DNA from: Macrothele yani
Lineage: Eukaryota; Arthropoda; Arachnida; Araneae; Macrothelidae
Direction of reading: 5' to 3'
Length of the DNA stretch: 64,000 nucleotides
NCBI GenBank assembly: GCA_039090855.1
Contig: CM077034.1
Location: 230,643,005-230,707,004 of the forward strand
Under the pieces are notes generated by a model, which was not told where the DNA came from, searched no databases, and worked only from the letters and a program-made list of their open reading frames with translations. Position 1 is the first letter of the stretch; each line of letters begins with the position of its first letter. A program made the position numbers and the translations under genes. This document shows, piece by piece, positions 44,973 to 54,350 of this stretch.

Positions 44973-46525
44973 GCCGCCCCGGTGGCGCAGTGGTCTAAGG
45001 CGATGGCCTATGATCATTCGTCCGTAAGGGGTCCGGGTTCGAATCCCGGTCAGGCATGGATGTTGTGTTTGTCTTAGGGCACTGGCTCTCTCCCTTCCCT
45101 GGAACCAGTGACCCTAAATTAGGCACGGGCGACTGCTTATAGCCCATTGAGTTGCTCACGGTGGTCGTTAAACCTCCAATCAATCAATGGATGTTGTGTT
45201 TGTCTTACGGCACTGGCTCTCTCCCTTCCCTGGAACCAGTGACCCTAAATTAGGGACGGGCGACTGCTTATAGCCCATTGAGTTGCTCACGGTGGTCGTT
45301 AAACCTCCAATCAATCAATGGATGTTGTGTTTGTCTTACGGCACTGGCTCTCTCCCTTCCCTGGAACCAGTGACCCTAAATTAGGGACGGGCGACTGCTT
45401 ATAGCCCATTGAGTTACTCACGGTGGTCGTTAAACCTCCAATCAATGAATGAATGGATGTTGTGTTTGTCTTACGGCACTGGCTCTCTCCCTTCCCTGGA
45501 ACCAGTGACCCTAAATTAGGGACGGGCGACTGCTTATAGCCCGTTGAGTTGCTCACGGTGGTCGTTAAACCTCCAATCAATCAATGAATGGATGTTGTGT
45601 TTGTCTTACGGCACTGGCTCTCTCCCTTCCCTGGAACCAGTGACCCTAAATTAGGGACGGGCGACTGCTTATAGCCCGTTGAGTTGCTCACGGTGGTCGT
45701 TAAACCTCCAATCAATCAATGAATGGATGTTGTGTTTGTCTTACGGCACTGGCTCTCTCCCTTCCCTGGAACCAGTGACCCTAAATTAGGGACGGGCGAC
45801 TGCTTATAGCCCATTGAGTTGCTCACGGTGGTCGTTAAACCTCCAATCAATCAATGGATGTTGTGTTTGTCTTACGGCACTGGCTCTCTCCCTTCCCTGG
45901 AACCAGTGACCCTAAATTAGGGACGGGCGACTGCTTATAGCCCATTGAGTTGCTCACGGTGGTCGTTAAACCTCCAATCAATGAATGAATGGATGTTGTG
46001 TTTGTCTTACGGCACTGGCTCTCTCCCTTCCCTGGAACCAGTGACCCTAAATTAGGGACGGGCGACTGCTTATAGCCCGTTGAGTTGCTCACGGTGGTCG
46101 TTAAACCTCCAATCAATCAATGAATGGATGTTGTGTTTGTCTTACGGCACTGGCTCTCTCCCTTCCCTGGAACCAGTGCCCCTAAATTAGGGACGGGCGA
46201 CTGCTTATAGCCCATTGAGTTGCTCACGGTGGTCGTTAAACCTCCAATCAATCAATGGATGTTGTGTTTGTCTTACGGCACTGGCTCTCTCCCTTCCCTG
46301 GAACCAGTGACCCTAAATTAGGGACGGGCGACTGCTTATAGCCCATTGAGTTGCTCACGGTGGTCGTTAAACCTCCAATCAATCAATGGATGTTGTGTTT
46401 GTCTTACGGCACTGGCTCTCTCCCTTCCCTAGAACCAGTGACCCTAAATTAGGGACGGGCGACTGCTTATAGCCCATTGAGTTGCTCACGGTGGTCGTTA
46501 AACCTCCAATCAAAAAACAAAAATT
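44973..46525 (+). mobile_element. Multimeric S1 SINE: one tRNA head and 11 tandem bodies
   Basis: Bounded by an 8-bp duplication TTGACCAG (44965-44972 and 46526-46533). One tRNA-like head (GCCGCCCCGGTGGCGCAGTG, box B GGTTCGAATCC) is followed by 11 bodies of about 131-135 bp, each starting ATGGATGTTGTGTTTGTC and ending TTAAACCTCCAATCAATCAA. Bodies join through short (AATC)n or (AATG)n linkers with no intervening head. A block of four bodies (about 45311-45580) is repeated about 536 bp later (45847-46116), so part of the growth was by segmental duplication. It lies in the LINE ORF1. The minus-strand ORFs it produces are not genes. Confidence 0.92.
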
Positions 46526-46533
46526 TTGACCAG

Positions 46534-47000
46534 CAGGAGAGTTCTCAGGAATGTCTAATAAGATGGTGTCACCGTTGAGAGTAACGTTAGAATCCATAGG
46601 GGGCAGACAAGACGAGGGGGAAGCCGGTGAGGCAGCCGCAGAATACGTGCGTGCAGAAGCGCCTCCTCTGGAAGGCATTTACGCAGCATGAGACAATGTA
46701 CTCGAAGCAGAGGCTGTAGAAACTGTAGAGGGCAGATTTGCGACGCCATCAGAGACGTCCATGAATTCATCATCGCCAGCAGAGGCCAGGGACGTCACAA
46801 CATCCACGTTCTCAAAGGCAGAGTCGGAGACCCGGGCAGGAGAATAGGTGCAGATGACAGGAGGAAATTTAAGAGGCTCTCTACTAGCAAGCGAAGATGA
46901 TTGGTCGGCTGTGGCTGACTTTGAGGAGGCGACGCGAGGAGCTGAAGCGATGCGGGCTGCAACAGCGCCCTCATCGGCAGATGCCATAATCAATGGCAAG
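46534..47000 (-). pseudogene. N-terminal part of the LINE ORF1
   Basis: On the minus strand a frame starts near 46999 (MPLIMASADEGAVAARIASA), rich in Ala and Ser, and includes EFMDVSDGVANLPSTVS. It stops after SSTLSHAA (46679). The same frame resumes as MPSRGGASARTYSAA to IPENSPAGQ, where the SINE multimer begins. A low-complexity Ala/Ser N-terminus is usual for such ORF1 proteins. The stop shows decay unless the second Met starts a separate product. Confidence 0.55.
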
Positions 47001-47220
47001 GGTTAACGAAGAAAAACGACCGGCTCGGTGTGTTAATTAAAACACTGATAATGAAAAAAAAATAAGCACTCACCACCTCGTGAGGGATCTTAAACGAAAG
47101 CACAGACCTTCAACTTTGACACACACACAGAAGAACAATGATGGGACACACGAAGCACGTACGTGAAGCACTCAAACACGGAGCTCGTGAAGACACGTGT
47201 AATTCAAAGGTGGACTGACA
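47001..47220 (-). other. Probable 5' untranslated region of the LINE
   Basis: AC-rich sequence upstream of the ORF1 start on the minus strand (CACACACACAG about 47121-47131). It is cut by the second SINE multimer at the duplicated CCGTACTAAT. Confidence 0.35.
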
Positions 47221-47230
47221 CCGTACTAAT

Positions 47231-49038
47231 TTTGTTTTCCTTTTTTTTTTTTGATTGGAGGTTTAGCGACCACCGTGAGGAACTCAATGGGCTATAAGCA
47301 GCCGCCCGTCCCTAATTTAGGGTCACTGGTTCCAGGGAAGGGAGAGAGCCAGTGCCGTAAGACAAACACAACATCCATGACTCACCGGGATTTTTTTTTA
47401 TTGGAGGTTTAACGACCACCGTGACCAACTCAATGGGCTATAAGCAGTCGCCCGTCCCTAATTTAGGGTCACTGGTTCCAGGGAAGGGAGAGAGCCAGTG
47501 CCGTAAGACAAACACAACATCCATGACTCACCGGGATTTTTTTTTTGATTGGAGGTTTAACGACTACCGTGAGCAACTCAATGGGCTATAAGCAGTCGCC
47601 CGTCCCTAATTTAGGGTCACTGGTTCCAGGGAAGGGAGAGAGCCAGTGCCGTAAGACAAACACAACATCCATGACTCACCGGGATTTTATTTTTTTTTGA
47701 TTGGAGGTTTAACGACCGCCGTGAGCAACTCAATGGGCTATAAGCAGTCGCCCGTCCCTAATTTAGGGTCACTGGTTCCAGGGAAGGGAGAGAGCCAGTG
47801 CCGTAAGACAAACACAACATCCATGACTCACCGGGATTTTATTTTTTTTTATTGGAGGTTTAACGACCGCCGTGAGCAACTCAATGGGCTATAAGCAGTC
47901 GCCCGTCCCTAATTTAGGGTCACTGGTTCCAGGGAAGGGAGAGAGCCAGTGCCGTAAGACAAACACAACATCCATGACTCACCGGGATTTTATTTTTTTT
48001 TTTTGATTGGAGGTTTAACGACCACCGTGAGCAACTCAATGGGCTATAAGCAGTCGCCCGTCCCTAATTTAGGGTCACTGGTTCCAGGGAAGGGAGAGAG
48101 CCAGTGCCGTAAGACAAACACAACATCCATGATTCACCGGGATTTTATTTTATTTTTATTGGAGGTTTAACGACCACCGTGAGCAACTCAATGGGCTATA
48201 AGCAGTCGCCCGTCCCTAATTCAGGGTCACTGGTTCCAGGGAAGGGAGAGAGCCAGTGCCGTAAGACAAACACAACATCCATTGATTGATTGGAGGTTTA
48301 ACGACCACCGTGAGCAACTCAATGGGCTATAAGCAGTCGCCCGTCCCTAATTTAGGGTCACTGGTTCCAGGGAAGGGAGAGAGCCAGTGCCGTAAGACAA
48401 ACACAACATCCATTGATTGATTGGAGGTTTAACGACCACCGTGAGCAACTCAATGGGCTATAAGCAGTCGCCCGTCCCTAATTTAGGGTCACTGGTTCCA
48501 GGGAAGGGAGAGAGCCAGTGCCGTAAGACAAACACAACATCCATTGATTGATTGGAGGTTTAACGACCACCGTGAGCAACTCAATGGGCTATAAGCAGTC
48601 GCCCGTCCCTAATTTAGGGTCACTGGTTGCAGGGAAGGGAGAGAGCCAGTGCCGTAAGACAAACACAACATCCATTGATTGATTGGAGGTTTAACGACCA
48701 CCGTGAGCAACTCAATGGGCTATAAGCAGTCGCCCGTCCCTAATTTAGGGTCACTGGTTCCAGGGAAGGGAGAGAGCCAGTGCCGTAAGACAAACACAAC
48801 ATCCATGCCTCACCGGGATTTTTTTTTTTTGATTGGAGGTTTAACGACCACCGTGAGAAACTCAATGGGCTATAAGCAGTCGCCCGTCCCTAATTTAGGG
48901 TCACTGGTTCCAGGGAAGGGAGAGAGCCACTGCAGTAAGACAAACACAACATCCATGCCTCACCGGGATTCGAACCCGGACCCCTTACGGACGAATGATC
49001 AGAGGCCATCGCTTAGACCACTGCGCCACCGGGACGTC
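47231..49038 (-). mobile_element. Multimeric S1 SINE: one tRNA head and 12 tandem bodies, opposite orientation
   Basis: Bounded by a 10-bp duplication CCGTACTAAT (47221-47230 and 49039-49048). On the minus strand the single full head lies at about 48960-49035, followed leftward by 12 bodies. Bodies nearest the head join by (AATC)n linkers (CATTGATTGATTGGAGG on the + strand). Those farther away are separated by A-rich runs plus a short leftover of the head's 3' end (CATGACTCACCGGGATTTTT on the + strand). Two junction types therefore coexist in one insertion. It sits just upstream of the LINE ORF1 and faces the other multimer. Confidence 0.9.
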
Positions 49039-49048
49039 CCGTACTAAT

Positions 49049-49584
49049 GTACGTCAATAAATGCTACATTGTGTTTCTCTTCTAGGTGTCCGGTGACTTT
49101 TGTCAATAGAGTGTAAGTCTACTGTAAATAATCTTATTGTAATGGAAATAATTATAGGCATTTATTTCATTATGAAAATTAATAATACATTCATTTCATG
49201 TCATAGATTTATGCATCATAATTCCATACAGAATAATATGCAACGCTCTTTTTCATGTGGTTTAGTCGCGCGAAATTAATGCGTTTAACAATCACTTTTC
49301 CTCTCGGTAGGACGAAGTGATTCAATAATCTGTTCAAATGGATTTTTAATTTTTTTTTTTACAAAATCGTCGGAGTAGATATTCCTTTAATCTATCGGCC
49401 AATAGTTCTTCTTATATGGAAGTATGACTTCTCAGATTTTTCCCCATGAAAAACGAAACAAAAAGAGACGTAGTTTTATAATTCGACATTTTTCGTTTCT
49501 GAAAACATATTTACAAATAAAAGTAGCCATTAAATGGTGTCCATTATAAAGAAATTGTAAGAAAAAAAAACTCGCAAAATTTTT
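49049..49584. other. AT-rich intronic spacer
   Basis: No recognisable gene, RNA or element in about 535 bp of AT-rich sequence. Confidence 0.5.
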
Positions 49585-49863
49585 CGTTAAGGTGGTTTCA
49601 CCTAAAATCTCTGTCTTATGTTTCCAATGGTAAAACCTTCTTTACATATTTTCTTCGCAATTAATGTATTCCCAAGGATGAAAATTTGCATATCCATAAA
49701 ACTAACTTTACGTTATAGCATGGGATTCTTAATACCTGCCAAAACATAACCATAATGAAGCAATCAAACATCTGTTCGTCCACTGACGTCATCAATGTAC
49801 TGGTCTCGCTATCTATTAACAAGTCTGAACTTTACTCAAAGAAAAATGATTGATTTTCAATAT

Positions 49864-52800
49864 CATCCTCATCATCATTGTCAACCATTATCAATCCACT
49901 GCTTGACGAAAGTTTCCCCAAGTTTCCCTCCACAACGGTCTGTCTTGTGCCAGTCTCCTCCATCTCAATCCCGCACACTTTCGAATTTCATCCACAGATC
50001 TCCCACGTGGTCTTCTTCCAGGTCTTTTCCTGTCCCTTCGAATCCAATCTAAAATTTCGGCTGTCCATCGATGGTCTGTCCTTCTGGCAGTATGTCCAGC
50101 CCATTGCCATTTCAAGGATTTAACTCTGATCATGATGTCTCTTGTCATTTTTCGGATCCACGAGTTCCTCTTCTTATCTCTCCTGGTTACACCAAGCATG
50201 CACCTCTCCATGCTGGTTTGAGTTGTCTGCAGCCTTTGTATGTCTCTTTTAGTTAAGGTCCACGTCTCTGCACCATACGTAAGCACTGGAAGGATGCATT
50301 GATCAAACACTTTTCTGATCCACGAGTTCCTCTTCTTATCTCTCCTGGTTACACCAAGCATGCACCTCTCCATGCTGCTTTGAGTTGTCTGCAGCCTTTG
50401 TATGTCTCTTTTAGTTAAGGTCCACGTCTCTGCACCATACGTAAGCACTGGAAGGATGCATTGATCAAACACTTTTCTGATCCACGAGTTCCTCTTCTTA
50501 TCTCTCCTAGTTACACCAAGCATGCACCTCTCCATGCTGCTTTGAGTTGTCTGCAGCCTTTGTATGTCTCTTTTAGTTAAGGTCCACGTCTCTGCACCAT
50601 ACGTAAGCACTGGAAGGATGCATTGATCAAACACTTTTCTGATCCACGAGTTCCTCTTCTTATCTCTCCTGGTTACACCAAGCATGCACCTCTCCATGCT
50701 GGTTTGAGTTGTCTGCAGCCTTTGTATGTCTCTTTTAGTTAAGGTCCACGTCTCTGCACCATACGTAAGCACTGGAAGGATGCATTGATCAAACACTTTT
50801 CTGATCCACGAGTTCCTCTTCTTATCTCTCCTGGTTACACCAAGCATGCACCTCTCCATGCTGCTTTGAGTTGTCTGCAGCCTTTGTATGTCTCTTTTAG
50901 TTAAGGTCCACGTCTCTGCACCATACGTAAGCACTGGAAGGATGCATTGATCAAACACTTTTCTGATCCACGAGTTCCTCTTCTTATCTCTCCTGGTTAC
51001 ACCAAGCATGCACCTCTCCATGCTGCTTTGAGTTGTCTGCAGCCTTTGTATGTCTCTTTTAGTTAAGGTCCACGTCTCTGCACCATACGTAAGCACTGGA
51101 AGGATGCATTGATCAACAACTTTTCTGATCCACGACTTCCTCTTCTTATCTCTCCTAGTTACACCAAGCATGCACCTCTCCATGCTGCTTTGAGTTGTCT
51201 GCAGCCTTTGTATGTCTCTTTTAGTTAAGGTCCACGTCTCTGCACCATACGTAAGCACTGGAAGGATGCATTGATCAAACACTTTTCTGATCCACGAGTT
51301 CCTCTTCTTATCTCTCCTAGTTACACCAAGCATGCACCTCTCCATGCTGCTTTGAGTTGTCTGCAGCCTTTGTATGTCTCTTTTAGTTAAGGTCCACGTC
51401 TCTGCACCATACGTAAGCACTGGAAGGATGCATTGATCAACAACTTTTCTGATCCACGAGTTCCTCTTCTTATCTCTCCTATTTACACCAAGCATGCACC
51501 TCTCCATGCTGGTTTGAGTTGTCTGCAGCCTTTGTATGTCTCTTTTAGTTAAGGTCCACGTCTCTGCACCATACGTAAGCACTGGAAGGATGCATTGATC
51601 AAACACTTTTCTGATCCACGAGTTCCTCTTCTTATCTCTCCTGGTTACACCAAGCATGCACCTCTCCATGCTGCTTTGAGTTGTCTGCAGCCTTTGTATG
51701 TCTCTTTTAGTTAAGGTCCACGTCTCTGCACCATACGTAAGCACTGGAAGGATGCATTGATCAACAACTTTTCTGATCCACGACTTCCTCTTCTTATCTC
51801 TCCTGGTTACAATAAGCATGCACCTCTCCATGCAGCTTTGAGTTGTCTGCAGCCTTTGTATGTCTCTTTTAGTTAAGGTCCACGTCTCTGCACCATACGT
51901 AAGCACTGGAAGGATGCATTGATCAAACACTTTTCTTTTAAGACATAATGGCATATTGCTCTGGAAAATTATGCTGTTTCTTCCAAAAGCTCTCCAGGCA
52001 AGTTTTGTACGCCGATTAATTTCTTCATCAATGTGACCCTCACTTGATATCTGCTGTCCAAGATAAACGTACGTGTCTGTTATCTCCAGCTTTTCTCCAT
52101 CAATCGATAAATCTTCATTTCTTGTAAAAGCATTGAACATCACTTTTGTCTTCTGAAAGTCAATTTTTAATCCCACTTCTTTACTCTTGTCAGCTAGTTC
52201 CTGGATCATACTCTGTAGCTCTGATGGGGTAGTTGCAAAAATGACTACGTCATCAGCAAAACGAAGGTGGGTTAGATAATCTCCATTAATCTTTATCCCT
52301 TTGTTTTCCCAGCTCAGCGACTGAAAAACACCCTCCAATGTGGCATTAAAGAGCTTCGGAGATATGGTGTCACCTTGTCTCACTCCCTTTCCAATTTTTA
52401 TGTGTGTTGTATTTTCAAACAGCCGAATCTTTGCACTTGCATTTTCATAGATGTTATTAATAATATTAATGTATGCATCTTCAATACCGCAGGTTTTCAG
52501 AGCCATTGTAACTGCTGATGGTTTCACCGAATCAAAGGCTTTTTCATAATCGATAAAAGCCATGCACAATGGAAGTTCATATTCCCTCGCTCTTTCAATT
52601 AGTTCTCTCAGTACGTGGATATGATCTATTGTGCTGTAGCCACTCCTGAATCCAGCTTGTTCTCTCGGTTGAGCCATGTCCAGTGTTACCTTCAAGCGGT
52701 GTGAAAGAACTTTAGTGAAGATTTTATAAACTACTGATAGGAGGCTGATAGGTCTGTAGTTTCCGAGATCCTCAATGTCACCTTTTTTATGTAGCAGGAT

Positions 52801-52985
52801 CATTGTAGCGGTGTTCCAATCCTCAGGAATCTTTCCTTCATTAAGGCATCGAGTGAAAATTTGGGCGAGTACTGTTTGGATTTCTCCACTTGCTTCTTGT
52901 ATGATGTCTACAGTAATTCCATCTTCTCCTGGAGCTTTTCCCCGCTTCATGTTCTTGATTGCATGTGTAGCATAACCATAATTAT
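49864..52985 (-). mobile_element. RTE-type LINE, 5' truncated, with target duplication
   Basis: The 3' end is at the left (ATCATCCTCATCATCATTGTCAACC, the minus-strand (TGA)n tail). The flanks ATTGATTTTCAATAT (49849-49863) and ATTGATTTTTAATAT (52986-53000) are a 15-bp target duplication with one mismatch. The element starts just upstream of KRGKAPGEDGI in the reverse-transcriptase domain, so the endonuclease is missing. It is open throughout. Confidence 0.88.
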
Positions 52986-53022
52986 ATTGATTTTTAATAT
53001 GATTATGGTTATGTTTTAGCAA
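49891..53022 (-). CDS. RTE reverse-transcriptase ORF, 1043 codons, with an 11-fold internal repeat
   Basis: Residues 1 to about 20 come from flanking sequence. RTE homology begins at AIKNMKRGKAPGEDGITVD. Reverse-transcriptase blocks follow: NYRPISLLSVVYKIFTK, FRSGYSTIDHIHVL, MAFIDYEKAFDSV (motif A Asp), VRQGDTISPKLF (motif B) and LRFADDVVIF (FADD, about 52250-52267). After PLCLKRK the 54-residue segment (V)(F/V)DQCILPVLTYGAETW...DKKRNSWIRK occurs 11 times in frame. Then come MTRDIMIRVKSLKWQWAGH and the usual C-terminus WRETWGNFRQAVD. All other RTE copies here have this segment once. The endonuclease is absent because of 5' truncation, so the product cannot mobilise itself. It lies antisense inside intron 2 of the host gene. 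Whether it is translated is unknown. Confidence 0.85.
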   Translation of the reverse strand: MLKHNHNHIKNQYNYGYATHAIKNMKRGKAPGEDGITVDIIQEASGEIQTVLAQIFTRCLNEGKIPEDWNTATMILLHKKGDIEDLGNYRPISLLSVVYKIFTKVLSHRLKVTLDMAQPREQAGFRSGYSTIDHIHVLRELIERAREYELPLCMAFIDYEKAFDSVKPSAVTMALKTCGIEDAYINIINNIYENASAKIRLFENTTHIKIGKGVRQGDTISPKLFNATLEGVFQSLSWENKGIKINGDYLTHLRFADDVVIFATTPSELQSMIQELADKSKEVGLKIDFQKTKVMFNAFTRNEDLSIDGEKLEITDTYVYLGQQISSEGHIDEEINRRTKLAWRAFGRNSIIFQSNMPLCLKRKVFDQCILPVLTYGAETWTLTKRDIQRLQTTQSCMERCMLIVTRRDKKRKSWIRKVVDQCILPVLTYGAETWTLTKRDIQRLQTTQSSMERCMLGVTRRDKKRNSWIRKVFDQCILPVLTYGAETWTLTKRDIQRLQTTQTSMERCMLGVNRRDKKRNSWIRKVVDQCILPVLTYGAETWTLTKRDIQRLQTTQSSMERCMLGVTRRDKKRNSWIRKVFDQCILPVLTYGAETWTLTKRDIQRLQTTQSSMERCMLGVTRRDKKRKSWIRKVVDQCILPVLTYGAETWTLTKRDIQRLQTTQSSMERCMLGVTRRDKKRNSWIRKVFDQCILPVLTYGAETWTLTKRDIQRLQTTQSSMERCMLGVTRRDKKRNSWIRKVFDQCILPVLTYGAETWTLTKRDIQRLQTTQTSMERCMLGVTRRDKKRNSWIRKVFDQCILPVLTYGAETWTLTKRDIQRLQTTQSSMERCMLGVTRRDKKRNSWIRKVFDQCILPVLTYGAETWTLTKRDIQRLQTTQSSMERCMLGVTRRDKKRNSWIRKVFDQCILPVLTYGAETWTLTKRDIQRLQTTQTSMERCMLGVTRRDKKRNSWIRKMTRDIMIRVKSLKWQWAGHTARRTDHRWTAEILDWIRRDRKRPGRRPRGRSVDEIRKCAGLRWRRLAQDRPLWRETWGNFRQAVD
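50155..51936 (-). repeat. 162-bp in-frame tandem repeat, 11 copies, within the RTE ORF
   Basis: GATCCACGAGTTCCTCTTCT recurs every 162 bp (50155, 50317, 50479, 50641, ...). The unit length is 3 x 54, so the frame is kept. Units differ at a few sites: VFDQ or VVDQ, QSS or QTS, KRNSW or KRKSW, and one VNRRD. Related subtypes alternate, which suggests duplication of two-unit or larger blocks. Confidence 0.95.
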
Positions 53023-53095
53023 GTATTAAGTATCCCATGCTAAAGCTTTACCATTCGAAACATAAGGCAGAAATTTTAATGGAACCACTTTCTTT

Positions 53096-53265
53096 CACGT
53101 TGGGTGTGATCAGGTTTTATGTAAACAAAGCGGAACGATACTTTCAAAAGCGGGAACCTCTTGAATGCGTTTTGATTCCGAAGTCCAGCCGTTTACAATT
53201 TGTTAAGCAAATTCTCAGTCTTATCTGTTAAGAAAAAAACTAAGTTATGCTATTCTCATTTCCAG
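53096..53265. other. End of intron 2
   Basis: It includes GTAAACAAAGCGGAACGATA (about 53117), shared in inverted form with 40765-40845 downstream of the mariner relic. It ends with the acceptor TTCTCATTTCCAG. Confidence 0.6.
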
Positions 53266-53359
53266 GTAAATCCAGCCAAGTGAGTGATTGGTTTAACGAT
53301 ATTGAATTCGAAGTAATTCTCAATGGATGGCTGTCTGTCAGTTCCTTCATCTTTCTGAG
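53266..53359 (+). CDS. Exon C of the NRF-6-like acyltransferase gene
   Basis: The 3' splice site TATTCTCATTTCCAG ends at 53265 and the 5' splice site CTGAG|GTAAAT follows at 53360. The 94-nt exon, joined to the single leftover base of exon B, reads SKSSQVSDWFNDIEFEVILNG then WLSVSSFIFL and two bases AG. The FxVIxNGxxSVdxFfFLSG block is the next conserved block of NRF-6-like acyltransferases after LGHTY, and AG|Y would complete the Ser of FLSG. The phase match on both sides and the colinear homology make this exon firm. The next exon was not found before 64000, so intron 3 is at least 10.6 kb. Confidence 0.9.
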
Positions 53360-53449
53360 GTAAATTTTCTGTTTTCTTTTAAACAAACTACAACGTGTAA
53401 CAACACATTAAAACAAAGGAATTTTCTACACTAAATGTTCTTAAGTATA
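53360..53449. other. Start of intron 3
   Basis: Donor GTAAATTTTC and short AT-rich sequence. Confidence 0.6.
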
Positions 53450-54032
53450 ACGAAGTAAATTTCTCCGTCATTTTTGGTCTACGCCGGGATTCGAACCCGA
53501 GGCCGCTTATTCCGGAACAAGTCGCTCTACCAACTGAGCTACGCAGACGTTTATTCTGATTCCTATCTGCCTTTATGTCGTGTGCGTCCTGCTGGCAGGT
53601 ACGTCACATCCCCCCGAAAGAGGGCCGGGGGCATGGCCCACGGGTCAGCCGTGACCATGAATCGTTGCAGGCAGCCATTCGCTGTAGAAAGTGCACTCGA
53701 GAACTCCCAGTCAATCTTCTGTGTGGAATGTAACATCACACATTTTTATTTTTCGAAGCGCTGGAGAAGGAATTCTCTGATTTTTCCTGTCTCGCGGTGT
53801 GGAAATAACATCACACCAATGCGAGATTTTGAACGGTCGGGTCATCCGGATAGTTCGGGCGCCATTATAACGAAGTAAATATCTCCGTCATTTCTGTCCA
53901 CGCCAGGATTCGAACCCGGATCCCCTCATTCTGGAATAAGTCACTCTACCAGTTGAGCTACGCGGACGTTTTATTCTAATTCCTATCTGCCTTTATGTCG
54001 TGTGCGTCCTTCGGGCAGGTACGTCACATCTC
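53450..54032 (-). mobile_element. tRNA-derived SINE family S2, one full and one partial unit
   Basis: Heads on the minus strand lie at 53477-53548 and 53896-53967 (box A TAGCTCAGTTGGTAGAG or CAACTGG variant, box B GGTTCGAATCC). The full unit is about 419 bp. The second stops shortly after its head at GTACGTCACATC. The order and breakpoint match the three-unit array at 42970-43985. Confidence 0.85.
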
Positions 54033-54350
54033 CTGGTACGTTACATAAGCTTTTCTAGAAAACGAACTCTTTAAAAATCCGACGAAAGTTAAGGGTTTCC
54101 CTGCTGGAGAAACGTCAATAGAAAATAACAATAGCATTAAATCAGGGTGACGGTCCGTATGTCTTGTCAACCCTTGCAGAACAACTTACGATCCAGAAGG
54201 TCAGTATGGCATCCACCATTTTCGTGACACAAAATAATGCGCCTCCATGTTCTGTGTGAGATTTTTCGGAGAAAAGCTTTATAAATTTGTGTAAATGCGA
54301 AACGAACAGTGTCCTTCAACTCGTCGTTATCCGGTACATAGTCCTTACTA
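54033..54350. other. Intronic spacer
   Basis: No element recognised. It ends in the TA target site of the next element (54349-54350). Confidence 0.4.

Larger units (their letters stand above)
49585..53095. repeat. Imperfect inverted repeat flanking the RTE insertion
   Basis: The left arm (about 49585-49757: CTGTCTTATGTTTCCAATGG, then TAGCATGGGATTCTTAATAC, AAAACATAACCATAAT) matches the reverse complement of the right arm (about 53001-53095: TAGCATGGGATACTTAATAC, AAAACATAACCATAATCATA). The left arm has about 60 extra bases. The loop held only about 100 bp before the RTE landed, so a hairpin element or MITE is likely. Confidence 0.7.
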
